From the NCBI GenBank assembly GCA_039028695.1, contig JBCCHN010000116.1:1-16876 (forward strand): DNA of 16,876 bases, given 5' to 3'. Under the pieces are notes generated by a model, which did not search any database, had not been told where the DNA came from, and was given only the letters and a program-made list of their open reading frames with translations. Position numbers and translations under genes: made by a program. Source of the DNA: JANQKX01 sp039028695. GTDB taxonomy: Bacteria > Pseudomonadota > Alphaproteobacteria > Kiloniellales > Kiloniellaceae. Shown in pieces: positions 1 through 6,629 of the stretch. Positions within the stretch are counted from its first letter, which is position 1. Each line of letters begins with the position of its first letter.

Positions 1-226
1 GAGTTGACTTCCGCGGTCGGCGCTGGCCCCTGCGCAGTTGGTGGACGTCCGGTGGCGGGGGTCGCTGGAACCTTGCAGACACGAAAAGCAAAGGTTTAGA
101 CACAAATTTTAAGCAAGCTAGCCGCCATGCAGCTCCCCTTGGTGTGCCGTGATGTAAACCTTTTTTTTCAATGCGCTAACGAAAGTGGGCTGATCAAAAG
201 GCGAAAAATTTAGGCGCTTGCTCCCT
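1..226. other. Left-end sequence without a supported gene
   Basis: The first ~85 bases are clearly GC-rich and the rest is AT-rich with several homopolymer runs. One + strand frame is open from base 1 to a TAG at 97-99, so the tail of a gene could enter from the left, but the ~32 residues are not recognisable and a - strand frame is open there too. From 100 to 226 I see no coding signal, RNA gene or repeat; this part is probably the upstream region of the operon promoter. Confidence 0.4.
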
Positions 227-256
227 TTGTCAGGGCATCAAAAAGAGAACTTTAAT
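227..256 (+). promoter_or_regulatory. Sigma70-like promoter of the MoxR/DUF58/TgpA/FTR1 operon
   Basis: A -35-like TTGTCA (227-232) and a -10-like TTTAAT (251-256) are separated by 18 bases; each matches the sigma70 consensus at 5 of 6 positions. The predicted transcription start, near 263, lies inside the palindrome that follows. It is the best promoter-like pair upstream of the first gene, which starts about 67 bases after the -10 box. Assignment is by inspection only. Confidence 0.55.
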
Positions 257-276
257 GCGAATGAGTCTCATTCGCA
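256..276. promoter_or_regulatory. Perfect 21-bp palindrome, Fur-box-like operator
   Basis: TGCGAATGAG, one central T, then CTCATTCGCA: two perfect 10-base arms. Aligned to the classical 19-bp Fur consensus (GATAATGAT-A-ATCATTATC), the central 19 bases match at 12 positions, including the diagnostic AATGA / TCATT cores. It abuts the -10 box and covers the expected transcription start, the usual place for a repressor. An FTR1 iron permease in the downstream operon makes Fur-type control plausible. A related metalloregulator of the same family (Mur, Zur) cannot be excluded. Confidence 0.65.
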
Positions 277-322
277 ATGAAATTTTTATTCCTCCCAGCT
301 TCAACACTTGAGCGAGAGATTG

Positions 323-751
323 ATGCAAACGTTCCGATACTTTCTTGAAGACCATTTCGCACGCATCAAAAGGTGGCATGTAGTTTTCTATTTTACATTG
401 CTTTCTGCCTGTGCCCCAAATTGGAGTTACGTAGACATTGAAACCCTCTATAGCGCCAATGATGTTGTCGCCGATTCCCTCGTGACAGACCCGGACACCG
501 TGGAGATTTCCGTTGGCGACTATCCCGGTGAGGTCTATCAGAAACTTGGCGATATTCGCGTCCGAGCTTATGGGTTTGCATCCTTGGAGGGAACGAAATC
601 GGATTTGAATTGGGCGCTTCGCAAAGAAGCCTCCCGTCTGGGCGCCGATGCGGTGATTTACACAAAATATGGCAATCGAACGGTAAAGGAAGTCGGGTTT
701 TTCACTTACGATGCGACCGGCACGGCGATCAAATTTTGGAGGGCGCAGTGA
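323..751 (+). CDS. Small putative lipoprotein, first gene of the iron-permease operon
   Basis: 142 residues from the ATG at 323, chosen over an in-frame TTG at 308 because a GAGAG stretch lies just upstream of the ATG. A basic N-terminal segment and a hydrophobic run (VVFYFTLL) end in the lipobox L-S-A-C (Cys30 from this ATG), predicting lipid modification and an envelope location. The C-terminal half contains LGDIRVRAYGF... and EASRLGADAVIYTKYG, which resembles the small YbjQ-like fold common in lipoproteins of unknown function; I cannot name a family with confidence. Its stop overlaps the GTG start of the MoxR gene, indicating translational coupling. By position it might be an outer-membrane-anchored accessory of the downstream machinery (inference). 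Confidence 0.75.
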   Translation: MQTFRYFLEDHFARIKRWHVVFYFTLLSACAPNWSYVDIETLYSANDVVADSLVTDPDTVEISVGDYPGEVYQKLGDIRVRAYGFASLEGTKSDLNWALRKEASRLGADAVIYTKYGNRTVKEVGFFTYDATGTAIKFWRAQ

Positions 752-1710
752 CGGGCAACCGTGCAAATGCGGCCTCCGTTCAATCGGCTCGGGCTGAGGC
801 TTCTGAGGTTATCGAAAGTACACTAGCGCAAATTAATAGTGTCGTGCTTGGCAAGGAGGATCGGGTCAAGCTTGCCGTAACTTGCTTGCTTGCCGGGGGG
901 CACTTGCTGATTGAGGATCTGCCTGGGACCGGCAAGACCGTTCTTGCCCATGCGTTGGCCAAAACATTCGGCTTGGACTTCCAACGTCTGCAGTTCACTA
1001 ACGATCTGTTGCCGGCCGACATCGTGGGTGCCAGCATATTTGACCGCAATACGAACCAGTTCCATTTCCATCAAGGTCCGGTATTCACGCAAATCCTCCT
1101 TGCCGACGAGATTAATCGGGCAAGTCCAAAAGCGCAGAGCGGCCTTCTGGAAGTCATGGAAGAACGGCAGGTATCCGTCGACGGCAAGACATACGCTCTA
1201 CCCGTTCCTTTTTTTGTGGTGGCCACCCAGAACCCTTTGGAGCAGTCGGGTACCGCAAGACTGCCTGACTCTCAGCTCGACCGCTTCATGATGTGCATCG
1301 ACATGGGATACCCAGGTCGGGAGCCGGAACTGGAGATACTGGCATCTGCCGATAAGCGGACGACGATCGCCGCGCTGTCGGCCACACTTTCCGCGGAAAG
1401 CCTGGTGACCCTTCAGCGCCAAGCCGCCGAGATTACAGCCTCTCCCGCCTTGCTGTCTTATCTGCGGGACTTACTGGAGGTCACCCGTCAAAACGATGAT
1501 TACCTCATCGGACTGTCTACTCGAGCGGGCCTCGCTTTGCTTCAGGCGGCTCGTGCCTGGGCATTGCTAGAACAAGAGACGCAAGTTTTGCCGAGCCATA
1601 TTCAAGCTGTGCTGCCTTACGTGGCAGGGCATCGACTTGCGGGAAACAGAAACGCCGGACGGCGGCTGGAAGTGGGCCACCAGGTATTAAATGCGGTCCC
1701 TGTTTTCTAA
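748..1710 (+). CDS. MoxR-family AAA+ ATPase
   Basis: 320 residues from the GTG at 748, which overlaps the upstream stop (GTGA) and has GGAGGG four bases before it; homology begins soon after, so the longer open frame to the left is not used. Walker A is PGTGKT (residues 59-64), Walker B ILLADE (116-121), followed by INRASPKAQ and LLEVMEERQV typical of MoxR. Sensor 1 is ATQNP (159-163) and the sensor-2 region GLSTRAG (255-261). MoxR ATPases act as cytoplasmic chaperones that mature or activate partner complexes, usually with a DUF58 protein, as here. The 3' end overlaps the DUF58 gene by 20 bases. Full length for the family, with no lost ATPase motif seen. Confidence 0.93.
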   Translation: MTGNRANAASVQSARAEASEVIESTLAQINSVVLGKEDRVKLAVTCLLAGGHLLIEDLPGTGKTVLAHALAKTFGLDFQRLQFTNDLLPADIVGASIFDRNTNQFHFHQGPVFTQILLADEINRASPKAQSGLLEVMEERQVSVDGKTYALPVPFFVVATQNPLEQSGTARLPDSQLDRFMMCIDMGYPGREPELEILASADKRTTIAALSATLSAESLVTLQRQAAEITASPALLSYLRDLLEVTRQNDDYLIGLSTRAGLALLQAARAWALLEQETQVLPSHIQAVLPYVAGHRLAGNRNAGRRLEVGHQVLNAVPVF

Positions 1711-2638
1711 ATTGCTCGGCAGACCGAAGGAACGCGTTGCGGACAACGCGTCGGACCCAAGGCAAATTTCCGTCCGACCAACCGGACTGGGCCTGATGTT
1801 TTTCGCAACGGCCATAAGCTGCCTGTTGTTAGCAGTCAATTTCTCAAACAACCTTATTTTTGGGCTCGCGTTCCTCCTCACCTCCCTTCTCCTGGTCGAC
1901 CTTGCCCAGGCCAGAGGAAAGCTGAAAGGCATCGCATGTGGTCCCTGGAAAGTATCCCCTGTTTTTGCCGGCCAGAATGCGAGCCACGAGATTCAGCTCG
2001 AAGAACGCTCGAAGAAAACGCGACCCGCTGTAAACCTAACCAACATGGCCGGGTCGTGTGGACCTTCCACGGAGCTTGCAGCCGGCATGCAGGCCACCTT
2101 ACGCCTTTCCCAAGAGGCACCCGAGCGCGGCGTCTTGACGATTGCTAACGTGGCATTGGAATCAACCTATCCCTTCGGCTTGTTTCGTAGCCGCTTGCGG
2201 CTGCCTCATCCCACCCCTTGTTACATATATCCCAGGCCACAGGGGTCCCTGCCCCTGCCTCGTAGGGGTCCTTTGCAAAACCAACCGTCCAAAGAAGACG
2301 AAGAGACTTTCGACCAACTTCGCGAATATCTTCCAGGCGAGGGATTGGGACGCATCGCGTGGAAAGCTTCAGCCCGGTCTGAAGAGTTATTGACCAAAAA
2401 TTTCGTGGACGAAAGCAATCTGCCAATTCTATCGCTGGATTGGGATGATGCGACGCAGGCGGATGACGAAAAGCGCCTATCGCAACTTGCCGCCTGGGTC
2501 CTCGAGACGGAGGAATTGGGCCAAAGGTATTGTCTGGTTACACCACAGGGAAACATTCCGGGCGGTAAAGGTCCGCTTCACCGGAAGCGATGTCTTGAGC
2601 ACCTGGCCAGGTATCCCTCCCAAGGGCAAGCGTCATGA
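1691..2638 (+). CDS. DUF58 domain membrane protein
   Basis: 315 residues. Two hydrophobic segments (about 33-50 and 55-71) are followed by a soluble region. The signature of DUF58 proteins, LREYLPGEGLGRIAWKASAR (residues 210-229), is well preserved, as is the upstream STYPFGLF element (158-165). DUF58 proteins have a vWA-like fold and are standard partners of MoxR ATPases; they probably link the ATPase to membrane substrates. The start at 1691 lies inside the end of the MoxR gene and has an AGG six bases upstream. The stop overlaps the start of the next gene in an ATGA arrangement, so the two are likely translationally coupled. The family is clear; the target is unknown. Confidence 0.9.
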   Translation: MRSLFSKLLGRPKERVADNASDPRQISVRPTGLGLMFFATAISCLLLAVNFSNNLIFGLAFLLTSLLLVDLAQARGKLKGIACGPWKVSPVFAGQNASHEIQLEERSKKTRPAVNLTNMAGSCGPSTELAAGMQATLRLSQEAPERGVLTIANVALESTYPFGLFRSRLRLPHPTPCYIYPRPQGSLPLPRRGPLQNQPSKEDEETFDQLREYLPGEGLGRIAWKASARSEELLTKNFVDESNLPILSLDWDDATQADDEKRLSQLAAWVLETEELGQRYCLVTPQGNIPGGKGPLHRKRCLEHLARYPSQGQAS

Positions 2639-4755
2639 AATCCCATAATCTAAAATTAAAAAGACTGGCTGCGAGGCCTGAGGCTTGGACAATAACCCTG
2701 TTGCTTCTCGCTTCGGCTCCTAGTTTTTTCGTTCTCAAACCTTGGACCTTTCTGCTTCTCGGCGCTCTTTTGACCTGGCGCGGCTTGGCACCACCTTTTC
2801 TTAAACGAAAGCGCTGGCAGCATATTTTCCTGATATCCTGTCTCATAGCGGCAATCGCCGGCGCCTTTTTCAGCTACCCGACCTTGTGGGGTGGGGATAG
2901 CATTTTGACTATCTTGATCCTTACCCTGACGATCAAGTGGGTCGAGGCAAAAACATCACGCGAGCATAACCTCATCGTTTTGGGTGCGGTCATCACGGCT
3001 GCCATCGGCTCTCTCTATGGAGACGGGGTTTTCCAACTCGTGCATCTTTTTTTGGTCGTCCTGATTTCCTTGGCGGCCTTTAGAGTCATATCCAATAGTG
3101 GACCCAACGCTTATGCGCTCAGGCAGTCAATCTCTGTTGCTCTGCGACACATGGCCATGGCCTTTCCCATAACCGTCCTGCTTTTTATGTTCTTCCCACG
3201 AATTCCAGGTCCGATTTGGGATTTGGGACTGGTTTTTGGCCTTCCGATCCAGTTTTCGGTCGAGAATACGGATCAATCCCTTGGTTTCGGTCTGACCTTG
3301 CAGGCGCAAGATATTCCGAAAATGAGTGCCAGCAACGACGCGGTTCTCGTCGCCCAGTTTCACGACTATACCCCCTATAAGAGTGAGCTTTATTGGCGCG
3401 GCCCGGTTTTCTGGGATTTTGACGGTCGATCGTGGCATTTACCGTCCCACTGGGACAAGCGCTCAAACCTGATGCGTCACGCCATCCGCGATAAGAACAC
3501 CTTGGAAAAGCGCCTCGTCCGGGAGGGCGACGAGATCGCCTATTCAATTCGTGTCATGCCCCATGGCCAACGCTGGTTATATGCGTTGGATGTGCCCACA
3601 CGCGGTGGTCCGGAAGCCTTCATTAGCAATGATTTCCAACTGCTCTCCATTCGCAAGGTAACGGAAGAGCGCCAGTTTGACCTCACATCTCAACTGGCCT
3701 TTGCTCTGGATCGCTCCCTGACGGAAGAACAGCGGCAGCGGGCAAAAGCTGTCCCCTCCAGCGGAAATCCAAAGATCATTGATCTTGCAGAAACGACGCG
3801 GGAATCCCTGGGCGGCGCGGATGCGACTGCCCAGCAGGTCTCCCTCGCTCTAGCGACACATCTGTCCGAAGGTGACTATGAAATGAGCGAGGCGGCCCGC
3901 CTCCCTGAGGATGTCAATCGCCTCGATCACTTGTTTTTCCAACAAAGATCCGGCGGTGCCGAGCCCTTTGCCACAGCATCTGTTATGTTTTTCCGCGCTG
4001 CCGGCGTGCCCGCCCGCTTGGTTTCCGGCTATCACCGCGGGACCATCATCGCTCTCACAGACTTCCTTGTTGTGAAACAGGCCGACGCCCATGCATGGGT
4101 CGAATTTTGGGACGAAGCCGGGGGTGGATGGCGACGCTTTGACCCCAAGGATTTCGTCGCCAATGTTACTGCCGGTGCTCCAAAGACCAGAAGCGCGGCT
4201 AACCCTGTCCCGCAAGCTGTCAAAGAGGAATTGGAGCAAGAGCGCACGCCGCCGCCAAGCAACGACCCGCCACCTCAAGCTGAACAAAATAGCTCCCTGT
4301 GGGCAGAAATTGGGAGCTGGTTTGACTCGCTGCAACTGGGACTGGACAAGTGGGTGATCGACTATAACCCCGACCGCCAGGTCGAACTGTTCGATGATTT
4401 GGGCATGCCGGATTTCAAGTGGTTGGGCATGCTGACAACCATGGCCGCCGTCGTGATCTGTTTTTTTGGGCTTTATTTTGTATATGGCGCCATTTCAACC
4501 AGGCCCCGACCCGATCCGGTGGTTAAGGCCTACAAAAGATTCTTGGACCTTTTAGCTCGCGCCCATGTGGACAAGCGGCCCGAGGAATGTCCGCGCACTT
4601 TTCAACGGCGGGCTTGTGAAACCGCACCAGATTTGGCGGTTTGGATCACAGATATTCTCGATCGCTACATCTCATTGCGCTATGGACCGTCAGTCCGAAA
4701 GGGTGAAGTAAGGGCCTTTCAACGACAGGTAAAGCGTTTTGCGGGATTGATGTGA
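2635..4755 (+). CDS. TgpA-like membrane protein with transglutaminase-like domain lacking the catalytic Cys
   Basis: 706 residues, the usual layout of TgpA/DUF3488 proteins: about six N-terminal membrane segments (20-190), a periplasmic transglutaminase-like domain (~390-510), a Pro/Glu-rich linker (~525-555), one further membrane segment (~598-618) and a cytoplasmic DUF4129-like tail. In the core the canonical R-S-G-F-C-E-H motif reads R-S-G-G-A-E-P (residues 438-444): the nucleophile position is Ala442 (GCC at 3958-3960) and the following His is Pro444. The catalytic His (DAHAW, His486) and Asp (DPK, Asp503) remain. The reading frame around the change is intact, so it is a substitution, not a frameshift. 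Such a protein should not catalyse transamidation or proteolysis and may bind peptides or act as a scaffold (inference). Confidence 0.88.
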   Translation: MKSHNLKLKRLAARPEAWTITLLLLASAPSFFVLKPWTFLLLGALLTWRGLAPPFLKRKRWQHIFLISCLIAAIAGAFFSYPTLWGGDSILTILILTLTIKWVEAKTSREHNLIVLGAVITAAIGSLYGDGVFQLVHLFLVVLISLAAFRVISNSGPNAYALRQSISVALRHMAMAFPITVLLFMFFPRIPGPIWDLGLVFGLPIQFSVENTDQSLGFGLTLQAQDIPKMSASNDAVLVAQFHDYTPYKSELYWRGPVFWDFDGRSWHLPSHWDKRSNLMRHAIRDKNTLEKRLVREGDEIAYSIRVMPHGQRWLYALDVPTRGGPEAFISNDFQLLSIRKVTEERQFDLTSQLAFALDRSLTEEQRQRAKAVPSSGNPKIIDLAETTRESLGGADATAQQVSLALATHLSEGDYEMSEAARLPEDVNRLDHLFFQQRSGGAEPFATASVMFFRAAGVPARLVSGYHRGTIIALTDFLVVKQADAHAWVEFWDEAGGGWRRFDPKDFVANVTAGAPKTRSAANPVPQAVKEELEQERTPPPSNDPPPQAEQNSSLWAEIGSWFDSLQLGLDKWVIDYNPDRQVELFDDLGMPDFKWLGMLTTMAAVVICFFGLYFVYGAISTRPRPDPVVKAYKRFLDLLARAHVDKRPEECPRTFQRRACETAPDLAVWITDILDRYISLRYGPSVRKGEVRAFQRQVKRFAGLM

Positions 4756-4756
4756 G

Positions 4757-5995
4757 ATGAAGCTAAGTAAGGATCCACATGCAAGGGAGATAGCCTTGGG
4801 TAAAAGGGCCTTGATCATTCTATGTCACTTTTTTTGTGCAATGGTTCTATTGATCGCATGGGCAAATACTGCATTAGCTGAATCAGGACGATTCGACCCC
4901 GTATTCGACGAGATCATTAGCCACGGGGACCAATTGATTGTGTCTTATGAACCAGGCAAGGCCGTCAAGGCGGGCAATGCTTTCTCGGCGCTCTATTTCG
5001 ACCTCTTTGAAGCAAGCGGACTGGAGTTTAGAATTGGGGCTGTTGACAAGGACATGCTTCTGAACATCGAAACCCAATTCAGCCGGATTATTGGCCTTGC
5101 CATCGGCGGCAAACCTCAAGGGGAACTCGCAACAGCCTGGACCGAGCTGAAGGGATCACTGGCACAGGCGCAAGCTCTTTTGCAAAAGCTGGGCAAAGAT
5201 CAAGGGTTTTGGTCAAGCTTCATTCAGTCTTTCATTATATTGTTACGCGAGGGTATTGAAGCACTCTTAGTCGTCTCTGCGTTGGTCTTATATCTACGCC
5301 GTGTGGGTGCCGGTGATCAGGTCTATGCGATTTGGTGGGGATGCGGGCTGGCGTTGGTGGCCAGCGCCGCCGTTGCCTACCTGATTGCCAGTGCCGCCGC
5401 GATAAGCGGCCTGCAAAGAGAAATCATCGAGGGTATCACGCTGTTGGTGGCCTCTGCGGTTCTCTTTTACATCAGCTGCTGGCTCTTCTCAAAAAGGGAG
5501 GCTGAGCGCTGGCGCGGCTACATCACGGCCCAACTAGATAAAGCCGTTTCTTCAGGAAGTGTTATGGCGTTAGCGGTCGCCGCCTTTTTGGCAGTCTTCC
5601 GGGAGGGCGCGGAAACGGCTCTTTTTTATCAAGCCCTTTTGGCGGGGGACGGCACTCAAGCAAATGCTATTTACCTCGGTTTTGCCGCAGCGGCGGTCAC
5701 GTTAATCGTTTTGTTTTTCGCATTCCGTACAATCTCGTTCAAGATTCCGCTCAAACCCTTTTTCACCGCAACGGCGGTCATTCTGTTTGCCATGGCGGTG
5801 ATCTTTTCCGGCAAAGGAATCCTAGAGCTTCAGGTCGCGGGCCTGATTAGCCGAACCGAGATCGCCGGCGGCCCGATTGTTTCTTGGTTGGGGATTTTCC
5901 CAACTTGGGAGTCGGTCGGCGTTCAAGTCGTGCTCTTACTCCTTGTTGTACCGGGCTGGTTCATCGGCAAACGACCGCTGGCACCGCAGGGATGA
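4757..5995 (+). CDS. FTR1-family iron permease with N-terminal periplasmic domain
   Basis: 412 residues. An N-terminal signal peptide (hydrophobic 18-36, likely cleavage after A-L-A at 41) precedes a ~110-residue soluble domain (42-150), then about seven membrane helices. The two iron-binding R-E-x-x-E motifs of FTR1/EfeU permeases are present: REGIE (164-168) and REGAE (282-286, in FREGAETALFYQ). A third RExxE, REIIE, lies at 221-225. FTR1 permeases import iron across the cytoplasmic membrane, normally with a periplasmic oxidation or delivery partner (EfeO/EfeB, or P19 and cupredoxin as in FtrABCD). None of these is in the window. The start is one base after the TgpA stop, so it is almost certainly co-transcribed with the MoxR module. 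I assign no gene symbol because both EfeU and FtrC relatives are possible. Confidence 0.92.
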   Translation: MKLSKDPHAREIALGKRALIILCHFFCAMVLLIAWANTALAESGRFDPVFDEIISHGDQLIVSYEPGKAVKAGNAFSALYFDLFEASGLEFRIGAVDKDMLLNIETQFSRIIGLAIGGKPQGELATAWTELKGSLAQAQALLQKLGKDQGFWSSFIQSFIILLREGIEALLVVSALVLYLRRVGAGDQVYAIWWGCGLALVASAAVAYLIASAAAISGLQREIIEGITLLVASAVLFYISCWLFSKREAERWRGYITAQLDKAVSSGSVMALAVAAFLAVFREGAETALFYQALLAGDGTQANAIYLGFAAAAVTLIVLFFAFRTISFKIPLKPFFTATAVILFAMAVIFSGKGILELQVAGLISRTEIAGGPIVSWLGIFPTWESVGVQVVLLLLVVPGWFIGKRPLAPQG

Positions 5996-6213
5996 GGCAT
6001 CGGATCTTGAAGGTGGGCCAAGTCTTCCTGAAAAGGGAATAGGAAAGTCAAAAAATGATATTTCACCGGGCTGGCATCCGCCCCCCTGACCCTGGCTCCT
6101 TAATGAAGGGTTACTCCCGCTTTTACCCAAGCTTCAGGCGGCGCTCGACCAAGGAACGTGGCACTTTGCCGTGCCTGTGCCTGCCCCTATCGCCAAAGGG
6201 ATGGGCTACGGAT
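5996..6213. other. Spacer after the FTR1 gene, no convincing gene or terminator
   Basis: No strong stem-loop followed by a T-run was found after the operon. An ATG at 6055 has a good AGGAAAG upstream, but the frame it opens (to 6633) encodes a very hydrophilic, low-complexity sequence rich in Arg, Ser, Lys, Asn and His. It is better explained as the antisense of a hydrophobic protein on the - strand. I therefore leave it unannotated. Confidence 0.4.
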
Positions 6214-6453
6214 CTATTTCTCGAAAGATCCGGCACTCGTTCTGTGGGGAGACCAAGACGGCATGATCGCACGAACCATGGACCTATCGAGCGGCTCAAA
6301 AAGTGCGCCCGGTCGCTGGGTAACAACGACAGCAACGGCAAGGACAATCAATGCCAAGGCCACAGCCATCCAAAAAAAGGCAACAATCTGCGGCTGCCCC
6401 ATTACGAAGAGGGCCAACATCAGCACGCCGGGAATGACCTGAATTCGAAACAT
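6214..6453 (-). CDS. Small hydrophobic protein, possibly the 3' half of a frameshifted gene
   Basis: 79 residues from the ATG at 6453 (a TTG at 6489 is an alternative). Residues ~5-18 and ~22-45 are strongly hydrophobic (VLMLALFVMG, FFWMAVALALIVLAVAVVV), predicting two membrane segments, followed by a charged tail (FEPLDRSMVRAIMP). I do not recognise the family. The frame extends upstream of the ATG with sensible residues (FYPRLGSLPQTLTGIYGIG), which suggests that the true N-terminus lies further upstream in another frame. The reading frame opposite to it is hydrophilic and implausible. Moderate to low confidence that it is translated as drawn. Confidence 0.42.
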   Translation of the reverse strand: MFRIQVIPGVLMLALFVMGQPQIVAFFWMAVALALIVLAVAVVVTQRPGALFEPLDRSMVRAIMPSWSPHRTSAGSFEK

Positions 6454-6455
6454 AC

Positions 6456-6629
6456 CTATTCCATATATGCCTGTGAGTGTCTGCGGCAAGCTACCCAGTC
6501 GCGGATAAAAAAGGGTAAAGACGGGTCATACAGGGCCGGTGCAACAGACTTCAGGTCCCTAAAGAAGGCCTGTTCGGACACCCTTACAGATACCCGGAAT
6601 TCCCGCAAGGCCACAGGAAGATCCACCAT
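6456..6629 (-). CDS. 57-residue unrecognised ORF, possibly the 5' half of the same frameshifted gene
   Basis: ATG at 6629, TAG at 6456-6458, two bases before the ATG of the next - strand ORF. The product begins MVDLPVALREFRVSVRVSEQ and continues AFFRDLKSVAPALYDPSLPFF; its last ~16 residues are less protein-like. A run of six T at the LPFF codons is where a single-base change would join it to the downstream membrane frame. An AGGTGAG lies 12-13 bases before the ATG. Its start codon abuts the start of the protease gene on the other strand, an unusual arrangement. It may be a real small protein, half of a disrupted gene, or chance. Confidence 0.35.
   Translation of the reverse strand: MVDLPVALREFRVSVRVSEQAFFRDLKSVAPALYDPSLPFFIRDWVACRRHSQAYME

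Noticed and set aside
610..747. N-terminal extension of the MoxR frame to an ATG at 610
   Set aside because: It overlaps the lipoprotein gene fully and lacks homology. The GTG at 748 has GGAGGG upstream and gives the normal MoxR length.
230..766. - strand ORF of 178 codons opposite the lipoprotein gene
   Set aside because: It runs across the promoter and palindrome. The + strand frame has a lipobox and overlaps its neighbour's start, so the - strand frame is a shadow.
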